A stretch of 64,000 nucleotides of DNA, from positions 1-64,000 of the forward strand of contig NZ_SDWV01000020.1 in assembly GCF_004137345.1 (NCBI RefSeq), read 5' to 3'. A program made the translations under genes and the position numbers. Shown in pieces: positions 33,245 through 41,072 of this stretch. Positions within the stretch are counted from its first letter, which is position 1; the number at the start of each line of letters is the position of its first letter. The stretch comes from Nocardioides zhouii (GTDB lineage Bacteria > Actinomycetota > Actinomycetes > Propionibacteriales > Nocardioidaceae). Under the pieces are notes generated by a model. It was not told the origin of the DNA. It did no database searches and saw only the letters and a list, made by a program, of their open reading frames with translations.

Positions 33245-33688
33245 TCAGTCGTCGGAGAGGGCGGTGTTGTACGCCGCCAGCTTGTCGGCGAACCCGGCCA
33301 GCTCGGCGTCGCTCCAGGCGGCGAGCCGCTCGTCGAAGCGGTCGCTGCGGTGCCGGCCCATCACCTCGAGGCGCTTGCGGCCCTCGTCGGTCGCGTCGAG
33401 CAGGATCGCGCGGCGGTCCTCAGGGTCGGGCTGGCGCTCGACCAGCCCGAGGTCGACGAGCGCCTGCACCTGACGGCTCACCCCGCCCTTGTCCATGCCG
33501 AACGCGTCGCTCAGGTCGGCCCCGCGCATCGGGCCGTTGGTGGCCAGGTGCGTGAGGATGACGTACGTCATCGGGTGCAGGTCGGGGTGCACGTCGCGGG
33601 CGCGCTCCCCCATCACCCGCTTGACGCGGCGGATCAGGCTGCCGACCTCGGACTCGATGCGACGCAGGTCGTCGTCGCGCGTGCTCAC
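33245..33688 (-). CDS. MarR-family transcriptional regulator
   Basis: 147-residue winged-helix regulator. It has PMTYVILTHLATNGPMRGAD, the recognition helix region GMDKGGVSRQVQALVDLGLV, and the wing ERQPDPEDRRAILLDATDEG typical of MarR. The gene is 67 bases downstream of an MFS exporter on the same strand and is probably cotranscribed with it, so it likely represses that exporter, with a ligand exported by it. GTG 33688 is chosen to keep the N-terminal helix; the frame upstream is open but not protein-like. Confidence 0.93.
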   Translation of the reverse strand: MSTRDDDLRRIESEVGSLIRRVKRVMGERARDVHPDLHPMTYVILTHLATNGPMRGADLSDAFGMDKGGVSRQVQALVDLGLVERQPDPEDRRAILLDATDEGRKRLEVMGRHRSDRFDERLAAWSDAELAGFADKLAAYNTALSDD

Positions 33689-33755
33689 GGGGTCCCTGCG
33701 GCGTTGTTCGACGGAGGAGCGGAGCGGGGGAGACGAAGAACGTCGTGGGGTGTTC

Positions 33756-35342
33756 TCATGCCTGCGGGGTGACCTCTGCCATGAGCTCATCATCGCGCTT
33801 CACCGAGGTCCGCAGCGGGACCTCCTTGATGAAGAGCACGGCGATGAGCGCGGCCACGGCGAACGGCAGCGCGGCCAGGAAGATGTGACCGGTCGCGTCG
33901 CCGTACGCGCTCTCGAAGATCGCGCGGATCGGCTCGGGCAGGGTGGACAGGTCCGGAATGCCGCCGGTGCTGTGGCTGACGGCGTCGGCGTACGCCGGCT
34001 GCTCTGCGACGAGCTTGCCGAGTCCGACCTTCACAGCGTCGGCGACCTGATGGGCCAGGACGGCACCCAGGGCGGCGATGCCGACCGAGCCACCGAGCGA
34101 GCGGAAGAACGCGACGACCGAGGACCCGGCGCCCATGTCGGAGAGCGCGATGGTGTTCTGCACGGCGAGCACGAGGTTCTGCATGGTGGCGCCGAGGCCC
34201 AGGCCGAGGACGGCCATGAAGATGCCGGTGTGCCACAGCGGGGTGCTCGCGTCGATCGTGGCGAGCAGTGCGATGCCGACGATGACGGCGACCATGCCGC
34301 CGACGAGCCAGCGCTTCCACAGGCCGGTCGCGGTGATGATGCGGCCGCTGACGATGCTCGACACGAGCAGGCCGCCGACCATGCAGATCGACATCAGGCC
34401 GGCCTCGGTCGGGCTCATGTCCTTGGCGCGCTGGAAGTAGAGGCTCAGGTAGACCGTCGATCCGAACATCGCGACACCGATCAGCACCGACGCGACGGTG
34501 GCGAGGGTGAGGGTGCGGTCCTTGAAGAGGTGCAGCGGGATGACCGGGTCCTTGGCGACGTTGGCCTCGACGTGGATGGCCGCCGCGATGATCGCGATCG
34601 AGCCGGCGACGAGCAGGCCGCTGGTCCACGAGATCCAGTCGAAGTTCTGTCCGCCGAGGGAGACCCAGACCAGCAGGATCGAGACACCGCCGACCAGCAG
34701 GAACGCGCCGAGGTAGTCGATCGACACCTCGCGCTTGACGACGGGGAGGCGCAGGGTCTTCTGCAGCACGACGAAGGCGAGGGCCGCGACCGGCAGGCCG
34801 GCGAAGAAGCACCAGCGCCAGCCGACGGTGTCGACGAGCACGCCGCCGACGAGCGGGCCACTGACCGTGGCGAGGGCGAAGACCGCACCGATGTAGCCGC
34901 TGTAGCGGCCGCGCTCGCGCGGCGACACCATCGTGGCGATGACGACCTGGACGAGCGCGGTCAGGCCGCCGACGCCGAGGCCCTGGACGACGCGGGCGCC
35001 GATCAGCACCTCCATCGAAGGCGCGAACCCGGCGATCAGCGAGCCGATCGAGAAGATCACGAGGGCCGTCTGCACGAGCAGCTTCTTGTCGAAGAGGTCG
35101 GCGAACTTGCCCCAGATCGGCGTGGTCGCGGTCATCGCGAGCATCGTCGCGACGACCACCCAGGTGTAGCCGGTCTGGCTGCCCTGGAGGTCGTCGACGA
35201 TCGTCGGCAGCGCGTTGCTGACGATCGTGCTCGAGAGCATCGCGACGAACATCGCGAGGAGGAGCCCGCTGAGTGCTTCGAGCACCTGGCGGTGGGTCAT
35301 CTCGCCGGCCTGCTCGGCGGTGAGGGTGGGAGCCTGGGTCAC
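33756..35342 (-). CDS. MFS drug exporter, DHA2 (14-TMS) family
   Basis: 528-residue major facilitator with 14 predicted helices, of the DHA2 drug:H+ antiporter type. Marks are SSTIVSNALPTIVDDLQGS (motif D1), WGKFADLFDKKLL (motif A), GARVVQGLGVGGL (motif B) and GYIGAVFALATVSGPLVGGV with WRWCFF (motif C). Such pumps export hydrophobic drugs and dyes. GTG 35342 begins TQAPTLTAEQAGEMTHRQ; the long upstream extension in frame is not coding. An operator-like repeat lies just upstream and a MarR gene downstream. Confidence 0.93.
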   Translation of the reverse strand: MTQAPTLTAEQAGEMTHRQVLEALSGLLLAMFVAMLSSTIVSNALPTIVDDLQGSQTGYTWVVVATMLAMTATTPIWGKFADLFDKKLLVQTALVIFSIGSLIAGFAPSMEVLIGARVVQGLGVGGLTALVQVVIATMVSPRERGRYSGYIGAVFALATVSGPLVGGVLVDTVGWRWCFFAGLPVAALAFVVLQKTLRLPVVKREVSIDYLGAFLLVGGVSILLVWVSLGGQNFDWISWTSGLLVAGSIAIIAAAIHVEANVAKDPVIPLHLFKDRTLTLATVASVLIGVAMFGSTVYLSLYFQRAKDMSPTEAGLMSICMVGGLLVSSIVSGRIITATGLWKRWLVGGMVAVIVGIALLATIDASTPLWHTGIFMAVLGLGLGATMQNLVLAVQNTIALSDMGAGSSVVAFFRSLGGSVGIAALGAVLAHQVADAVKVGLGKLVAEQPAYADAVSHSTGGIPDLSTLPEPIRAIFESAYGDATGHIFLAALPFAVAALIAVLFIKEVPLRTSVKRDDELMAEVTPQA

Positions 35343-35374
35343 TGCGTGCCTTCGATTCGTGGTTGCCGATCGCA

Positions 35375-35395
35375 ATAGTTGCTGACCACAACCAT
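35375..35395. promoter_or_regulatory. Candidate MarR operator upstream of the MFS exporter
   Basis: ATAGTTG (35375-35381) and CAACCAT (35389-35395) form an imperfect inverted repeat (one mismatch in seven) around a 7-base spacer, 33 bases before the exporter start. The half-site spacing suits a MarR dimer; binding is inferred. Confidence 0.45.
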
Positions 35396-35867
35396 ATGCC
35401 GAGGGTGGTGGGGATGCCAGCCACGGCGTACGAGACCTGCACCACACCGGCGGCGGGGTAGTACACCGGGAAATGGCTGTCCGGAACGGCGTACGTTGAC
35501 CATTTCCCGGTGGACTACCCGCCGGCGTACGACGCCGAGGTCCGAGGTTCCCTATCCAAACTGGAGCCTCACCCGCGAAGTTTCGGGGTGGAGGCTCCAG
35601 TTTCCCCGGGTACCCGGGGATCGCGACAGCAGGCGGAGGCCACCCAGGAAATGCAGCGACCCGCAGGCGTGCTGCCCCTGGTGAGAGGGCCCCGGTGGAT
35701 GGACTCCGGGCGCCTGCGGGTCGGGTGGCTGCGGTGAATTCGCCGGCAGCTGTCGGCGATGCCGGGGGCTGCCTAGCGGGCAGCCACCTCACTCATCCGA
35801 AAAGAACTCATTCTTCGGATCACCTCCCTTCTGTGTACGACCACCGTACGTCGAGGGGCGGGGCCGC
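35396..35867. repeat. Non-coding region packed with inverted repeats
   Basis: No gene is evident. Three structures stand out: TAGTACACCGGGAAATGG (35459-35476) paired with 35500-35517 (17 of 18); AAACTGGAGCCTCAC (35558-35572) paired with 35588-35603; and the perfect 16-bp palindrome CCCCGGGTACCCGGGG (35604-35619). A weaker ATCCGAA/TTCGGAT pair lies near 35805. Terminators of the ABC operon and control of the exporter are both possible. Confidence 0.7.
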
Positions 35868-37883
35868 TCAATGGGTTAACGCCTCGGCCTCCTCGGCCGG
35901 CGACTCGAACTGCGAGCGGTAGAGACGGGCGTACGCGCCACCCTCCGCCAGCAGCTCCTCGTGCGAGCCCTGCTCGACGATCGAGCCGTCCTCCATGACG
36001 AGAATCAGGTCGGCGTCGCGGATGGTGGAGAGCCGGTGCGCGATCACGAACGACGTACGGTCCGAGCGCAGCGCCGCCATCGCCTGCTGCAGCAGCAGCT
36101 CGGTGCGGGTGTCGACCGAGGACGTGGCCTCGTCCAGGATCAGCAGCGCCGGGTCGGAGAGGAACGCCCTCGCGATTGTCACCAGCTGGCGCTCGCCGGC
36201 CGACAGGTTGGAGCCGTCCTCGTCGATGACGGTCTCGTAGCCGTCGGGCAGCGAGTGCACGAAGCGGTCGACGAACGTCGCCCGGGCGGCCTCGAGGATC
36301 TGCTCCTCCGTGGCGCCGGGCCGGCCGTACGCGATGTTGTCGCGGATCGTGCCGGCGAAGAGCCAGGTGTCCTGCAGCACCATTCCGATCCGGCCACGCA
36401 GCACGCCGCGCGGGATCGAGGCGATGTCGACGCCGTCGATGAGGATCCGCCCGGCCTGCGGGTCGTAGAACCGCATCACCAGGTTGACCATCGTGGTCTT
36501 GCCCGCACCGGTCGGACCGACGATCGCGACCGTGCTGCCGGGCTGCGCCACGAGCGACAGTCCGGAGATCAGCGGCCGCTCGGGGTCGTACGAGAACGAC
36601 ACGTCCTCGAAGCGGACCTCGCCGTGCGCGTCCTCGATCGCAGCGGACTGACCGCGCTCCTCCTCGAGCTCCTCGGGGGCGTCGAGCAGCTCGAAGACCC
36701 GCTCGGCCGACGCGACGCCGGACTGCAGCAGGTTGAGCATCGAGGCGACCTGCGTCAGCGGCTGCGTGAACTGCCGGGAGTACTGGATGAAGGCCTGCAC
36801 GTCACCGAGCGACATCGTGCCGCTGGCGACCCGCAGCCCGCCGAGCACCGCGATGATGACGTAGTTGAGGTTCCCGACGAACATCATGATCGGCATGATC
36901 AGGCCGCTGACGAACTGGGCACCGTACGACGCCTCGTAGAGCTCGTCGTTCTGCTCGGCGAACACCCGCTCGGCCTCGCCCTGGCGCCCGAAGACCTTGA
37001 CGATCGAGTGGCCGGAGAAGGTCTCCTCGATGTGGGCGTTGAGGGTGCCGGTGCGGCGCCACTGCTGGATGAACATGCCCTGCGAGCGCTTCATCACCGC
37101 GCCGGTGACGAACATCGAGATCGGCACCGAGACCAGCGCGACGAGCGCGAGCAGCGGCGAGATCCAGAACATCATCCCGAGTACCGCGAAGACCGTGAGC
37201 AGCGAGGTGAGCATCTGGCTCAGGGTCTGCTGGAGCGTCTGGCTGACGTTGTCGATGTCGTTGGTGACGCGGCTCAGCAGCTCGCCGCGCGGCTGCTTGT
37301 CGAAGTAGCCGAGCGGCAGCCGGTGGACCTTGTCCTCCACCTCCGAGCGCATCCGCAGGACCGTCCCCTGGACGACGTCGTTGAGGAGGTAGCCGCCGAG
37401 CCAGGCGAGCAGCGAGGCCGCGACGTAGACGGCGAGCACGATCATCAGCACGTCGGCGACGGAGGAGAAGTCGACGCCGTTCGTCAGGTCCATCGACGCG
37501 AGCATGTCGGCCTGCCGGTCCTCGCCCTGGGCGCGCAGCGCCTCGATCGCCTGCTCCTGGGTGGCGCCCGACGCGAGCACGTCCTTGCCGATCAGGCCGG
37601 CGAAGATCAGGTCGGTCGCACGGCCCAGGATCTTGGGGCCGACGGCCGTGAGGACCACGCTGACCACGGTCAGCACCAGGACGGCGTACGTCTTGGCGCG
37701 CTCGGGACGCAGCCGCGCGAGCAGCCGCTTGAGGGAGGGCCAGAAGGTGTCGGCCTTCTGGCCGATCATCCCGCCGCCCATCGGGCCGCGGCCGGGGCCG
37801 CCGGGTCCCTGCTGGACGCGCTCGGTCTCCTTCAGCGTGCCGGGCTCGGCCTTGGCGCCAGTGGTGGTGGTGTCGGTGCTCAT
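35868..37883 (-). CDS. ABC exporter half-transporter (permease-ATPase), second of pair
   Basis: 671-residue type IV ABC exporter subunit: a Gly/Pro/Met-rich cytosolic leader, six transmembrane helices (about 55-370) and a nucleotide-binding domain. The ATPase has Walker A GPTGAGKTT, signature LSAGERQ, Walker B LLILDEATSS and the H-loop AHRLST. Together with the gene before it, it should form a heterodimeric multidrug-type exporter. LSAGERQ departs from the canonical LSGGQ, as often seen in one member of a heterodimer. ATG 37883 follows two bases after the partner's stop (TGAACATG). Confidence 0.94.
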   Translation of the reverse strand: MSTDTTTTGAKAEPGTLKETERVQQGPGGPGRGPMGGGMIGQKADTFWPSLKRLLARLRPERAKTYAVLVLTVVSVVLTAVGPKILGRATDLIFAGLIGKDVLASGATQEQAIEALRAQGEDRQADMLASMDLTNGVDFSSVADVLMIVLAVYVAASLLAWLGGYLLNDVVQGTVLRMRSEVEDKVHRLPLGYFDKQPRGELLSRVTNDIDNVSQTLQQTLSQMLTSLLTVFAVLGMMFWISPLLALVALVSVPISMFVTGAVMKRSQGMFIQQWRRTGTLNAHIEETFSGHSIVKVFGRQGEAERVFAEQNDELYEASYGAQFVSGLIMPIMMFVGNLNYVIIAVLGGLRVASGTMSLGDVQAFIQYSRQFTQPLTQVASMLNLLQSGVASAERVFELLDAPEELEEERGQSAAIEDAHGEVRFEDVSFSYDPERPLISGLSLVAQPGSTVAIVGPTGAGKTTMVNLVMRFYDPQAGRILIDGVDIASIPRGVLRGRIGMVLQDTWLFAGTIRDNIAYGRPGATEEQILEAARATFVDRFVHSLPDGYETVIDEDGSNLSAGERQLVTIARAFLSDPALLILDEATSSVDTRTELLLQQAMAALRSDRTSFVIAHRLSTIRDADLILVMEDGSIVEQGSHEELLAEGGAYARLYRSQFESPAEEAEALTH

Positions 37884-37885
37884 GT

Positions 37886-39619
37886 TCACGCCACCTCTTC
37901 CGCGGTGAGCTGGGACTGGACGATCTCCTGGTAGGTCGAGCACGTCGCGAGCAGCTCGTCGTGGCTGCCGGTGCCGACGACGGCGCCGTCCTCCATGACG
38001 ACGATGCGGTCGGCGTGGCGGATGGTCGCCACGCGTTGCGCGACGATCACCACCGTCGCGTCGCGGGTCACCGGTCTGAGCGCGGCGCGCAGCTTGGCGT
38101 CGGTGGTGAGGTCGAGCGCGGAGAACGAGTCGTCGAAGAGGTAGACGTCGGGGCGGCGGATGACCGCCCGCGCGATCGCCATCCGCTGGCGCTGCCCGCC
38201 GCTGAGGCTCGATCCGCCCTGGGCGATCTCGGCGTCCAGGCCGTCGGGCATCGCCTCGACGAAGTCCTTCGCCTGGGCGATCTCGAGGGCCGCCCACATC
38301 TCGTCCTCGGTGGCGTCGGGCTTGCCGTAGCGCAGGTTGTCGGCGACGGTCCCGCGGAAGAGGAACGCCTTCTGCGGCACCAGCCCGAGACGCGACCACA
38401 GGGCGTCGAGACCGATCTCGCGTACGTCGACACCGCCGACGCGTACGGCGCCGCCGGTCACGTCGAAGAGGCGGGGCACCAGGTTGACGAGCGTCGACTT
38501 GCCGGCGCCGGTCGACCCGACGATGGCGACCGTCTCGCCGGGCCGCGCGGTCAGGGTGACCTCGCGCAGCACCGGCTCGTCGGCACCGGGGTAGGCGAAC
38601 GTGACGCGGTCGAGCTCGAGGCTGACCCGTCGGGGCAGGTCGGTGACGGGGTCGGCCGGCGGCACGACCGACGATTCGGTGTCGAGCACCTCGCTGATTC
38701 GGTCGGCACACACGGACGCGCGCGGCACCATCATCAGCATGAACATCGCCATCATCACCGACATCACGATCTGCATGAGGTAGGAGATGTACGCGGTGAG
38801 GGCGCCGACCTCCATGTGCCCGTTCTCGACGCGGTGCCCGCCGAACCACAGCACGCCGACCGTCGCCACGTTGGCGACGATCATCACCGTCGGGAACATC
38901 GCGGCCTGCCAGCGACCGGCGCGTACGGCCACGTCGGTCAGCTGCTGGTTGGCGCCCCGGAACCGCTCGACCTCGTGCTCCTCGCGGACGAAGGCCCGCA
39001 CGACGCGTACGCCCGTGATCTGCTCGCGCAGCAGCCGGTTGACCTCGTCGATCCGCTCCTGCATCAGCCGGAAGCTCGGCACCATCTTGCGCACGATGAA
39101 GCCGATCGAGACGCCGAGCACCGGCACCACGGCGAGCACGAGCCAGGACAGCCCGACGTCCTCGCGGGCGGCCATGATGATGCCGCCGACCATCATGATC
39201 GGCGCCGCGACGAGCAGCGTGCCGGCCATGAGCACGAGTATCTGAACCTGCTGCACGTCGTTGGTCTCGCGGGTGATCAGCGATGGGGCGCCGAACTGCT
39301 GCACCTCGCGGGCGGAGAAGGTGCCGACGCGGTGGAAGATCGCGGCGCGCAGGTCGCGGCCGAACCCCATCGCGTTGCGCGCGGAGAACCACACCGCGAT
39401 CACCGAGCAGATGATCTGCACGAGCGAGACGGCGAGCATCAGCCCGCCGTGGCGCACGATGTAGCCGGTGTCGCCGGTCACCACGCCCTTGTCGATGATG
39501 TCGGCGTTGAGGCTCGGCAGGTAGAGCGCGGCCATCGTGCCGACGAACTGCAGCGCGACCACGACGGCCAGCGGGGCGGAGTACGGCCGGAGGTAGGTGC
39601 GGACGAGACGGAGCAGCAT
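37886..39619 (-). CDS. ABC exporter half-transporter (permease-ATPase), first of pair
   Basis: 577-residue ABC exporter subunit with six helices (about 15-300) and an ATPase domain containing GSTGAGKST (Walker A), SLSGGQRQRMAIARA (signature) and VYLFDDSFSALD, where the catalytic Glu after Walker B is Asp. A degenerate site in one subunit is typical of heterodimeric exporters such as BmrCD/TM287-288. ATG 39619 immediately follows the TetR stop codon (TGAATG). Substrate unknown; the TetR gene suggests an inducing drug-like ligand. Confidence 0.94.
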   Translation of the reverse strand: MLLRLVRTYLRPYSAPLAVVVALQFVGTMAALYLPSLNADIIDKGVVTGDTGYIVRHGGLMLAVSLVQIICSVIAVWFSARNAMGFGRDLRAAIFHRVGTFSAREVQQFGAPSLITRETNDVQQVQILVLMAGTLLVAAPIMMVGGIIMAAREDVGLSWLVLAVVPVLGVSIGFIVRKMVPSFRLMQERIDEVNRLLREQITGVRVVRAFVREEHEVERFRGANQQLTDVAVRAGRWQAAMFPTVMIVANVATVGVLWFGGHRVENGHMEVGALTAYISYLMQIVMSVMMAMFMLMMVPRASVCADRISEVLDTESSVVPPADPVTDLPRRVSLELDRVTFAYPGADEPVLREVTLTARPGETVAIVGSTGAGKSTLVNLVPRLFDVTGGAVRVGGVDVREIGLDALWSRLGLVPQKAFLFRGTVADNLRYGKPDATEDEMWAALEIAQAKDFVEAMPDGLDAEIAQGGSSLSGGQRQRMAIARAVIRRPDVYLFDDSFSALDLTTDAKLRAALRPVTRDATVVIVAQRVATIRHADRIVVMEDGAVVGTGSHDELLATCSTYQEIVQSQLTAEEVA

Positions 39620-40198
39620 TCAGGAGTCCTTGCTCTTCAGTACGCCGTCGAGCAGCGTGCCGACGATCTGGTCGGGCGTGAGGATGTGCCCGTCGCTGAT
39701 GTGGGGGTGGGTCCCGGAGAACGTGAGCATCCGGAGCATGTGGACCAGCTGGACCGGCGTGCAGGTGAGCCGGTCGGCGTCAGCCTCGACCACGGCGACC
39801 ATGATCTTCTCGGCCCGACGCCGACCGTCCTCCATGTGTCGGTGGGCCTTGGGCGGGCCGACCATTCCCATCGCGCTCATCAGCAGGAAGATCCCGCGGA
39901 AGCGGTCCTGCAGGTGGCGGCACAGGTCGGTCAGCCGCGCCCGCAGGTCCTGGTCGAGGTCGATCGACTCGAGGTCGGCGAAGAAGGGTTCCATGTCGAG
40001 CGCCTTGTCGACGGCCGCGGTGACGAGGTCGTCCTTGGAGTCGAAGACCCGGAAGATCGTGCCCTCCGCGACACCCGCCGCGTCGGCGATCTGCTTGGTG
40101 GTGACGGTGCGGCCGTGCTCGTGGAGCAGCGGGATGGTCGCGTCGACGAGTGCCTCCCGGCGGTCGTCGGGGGTCATCGGGCGGGCACGAGGGGTCAC
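39620..40198 (-). CDS. TetR-family repressor of the ABC exporter operon
   Basis: 192-residue TetR regulator. The N-terminal helix-turn-helix is RREALVDATIPLLHEHG then TVTTKQIADAAGVAEGTIFR with VFDSKDDLV. The rest is the helical ligand-binding and dimer domain. It is the first gene of the operon with the two ABC exporter genes, so it should control itself and the pump. GTG 40198 is used; ATG 40177 would also keep the whole DNA-binding domain. A start further upstream (40228) would lie inside the operator and is unlikely. Confidence 0.93.
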   Translation of the reverse strand: MTPRARPMTPDDRREALVDATIPLLHEHGRTVTTKQIADAAGVAEGTIFRVFDSKDDLVTAAVDKALDMEPFFADLESIDLDQDLRARLTDLCRHLQDRFRGIFLLMSAMGMVGPPKAHRHMEDGRRRAEKIMVAVVEADADRLTCTPVQLVHMLRMLTFSGTHPHISDGHILTPDQIVGTLLDGVLKSKDS

Positions 40199-40212
40199 GT
40201 CGGCGAGTGTAA

Positions 40213-40232
40213 GTGAGTGAGCGCTCACTCAC
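40213..40232. promoter_or_regulatory. Perfect 20-bp palindrome, TetR operator
   Basis: GTGAGTGAGCGCTCACTCAC is a perfect palindrome 15 bases upstream of the TetR start. Half-sites of the form GTGAGTGAGC are common for TetR-family exporters' regulators in actinobacteria (autoregulation). Binding is inferred from position and symmetry. Confidence 0.8.
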
Positions 40233-40258
40233 AAGCGACGATGTGGCAGTGGACCGCG

Positions 40259-40339
40259 CACCATGCAGGCAGTTCGCGCCGGTGCAGTCCCCAGCCACGC
40301 TCAGCCCGGCTGATCCCCGGCCGAACTGCCTTCATGGTG
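40259..40339. repeat. Long-armed inverted repeat downstream of pdxH
   Basis: CACCATGCAGGCAGTTCG (40259-40276) pairs with 40322-40339 in 17 of 18 positions. The 45-base loop between has its own GC-rich pairings. It lies just after the pdxH stop. It could be a terminator, a structured RNA, or a small insertion-like palindrome. Confidence 0.65.
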
Positions 40340-40343
40340 TCGG

Positions 40344-40991
40344 CTAGGGCGCGAGCCGCTCGATCGTCCAGCCGTCGCCCGCGCGGCGGTAGACCAGGCG
40401 GTCGTGGAGCCGACTGGGCCGCCCCTGCCAGAACTCGACGGCCTCGGGCACGACGCGGTAGCCACCCCACGTGGGCGGCACCGGCACGGACCCCGCGGAC
40501 TCGTCGGTGCCGAAGCGCTCACCGGCGGCGGCGTACGCCTCCGCGAGGTCGTCGCGCGAGGCGACCTGCCGGGACTGGGCGGATGCCCACGCCCCGAGCT
40601 GCGCGCCCCGCGGTCGGGAGTGGAAGTAGGTGGACACCTCGGCGTCGCTCAGCACCGACGCGACGCCTTCGACGCGCACCTGCCGCTCGAGGGGGTGCCA
40701 GGGGAAGAGCAGCGCGCAGTGCGGGTTGGCGGCGAGCTCGTCGCCCTTGCGGGACGCGTGGTTGGTGAAGAAGACGAAGCCGTCCGGGCCGACGCCCTTG
40801 AGCAGCACCATCCGGCTCGACGGTCGGCCGTCCGGCGTCGCGGTCGCGAGCACCATCGCGTTGGGTTCGTGGACGCCTGCGTCGACTGCCTGTTGCAGCC
40901 ACTGCTCGAACATCTCGACCGGGTCGTCGGCCAGGTCGGGGAGGTCGAGGCCACCCCGGCCGTACTCCTCGCGCAATCCGGAGAGGTCCAT
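40344..40991 (-). CDS. pdxH: Pyridoxamine 5'-phosphate oxidase
   Basis: 215-residue FMN enzyme that oxidises pyridoxamine/pyridoxine 5'-phosphate to PLP. It has [75 protein letters not shown] with [16 protein letters not shown], and the C-terminal [17 protein letters not shown], all typical. Length is normal. ATG 40991 follows TAGCCT by seven bases, suggesting a leaderless message. It is divergent from the citrate synthase gene. Confidence 0.96.
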   Translation of the reverse strand: MDLSGLREEYGRGGLDLPDLADDPVEMFEQWLQQAVDAGVHEPNAMVLATATPDGRPSSRMVLLKGVGPDGFVFFTNHASRKGDELAANPHCALLFPWHPLERQVRVEGVASVLSDAEVSTYFHSRPRGAQLGAWASAQSRQVASRDDLAEAYAAAGERFGTDESAGSVPVPPTWGGYRVVPEAVEFWQGRPSRLHDRLVYRRAGDGWTIERLAP

Positions 40992-41072
40992 GGCGTCGAG
41001 GCTAGTCGCCGGGTGCACAATGAGCCGTCCCGTGCTGTTCCTCCCGGGACCCCGCATTCACAAGGAGTCCCC

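Noticed and set aside
33489..35378. 629-codon plus-strand frame rich in Asp, Glu and Arg
   Set aside because: Antisense to the MFS exporter; the acidic repeats are the complement of hydrophobic codons.
35961..40216. Two very long plus-strand frames (657 and 751 codons)
   Set aside because: Both lie opposite the ABC exporter genes and have shadow composition without motifs.
40225..40470. 81-codon minus-strand frame ending with AWCAVHCHIVACE
   Set aside because: It overlaps pdxH in another frame and crosses the long inverted repeat and the TetR operator; no start context or homology is apparent.
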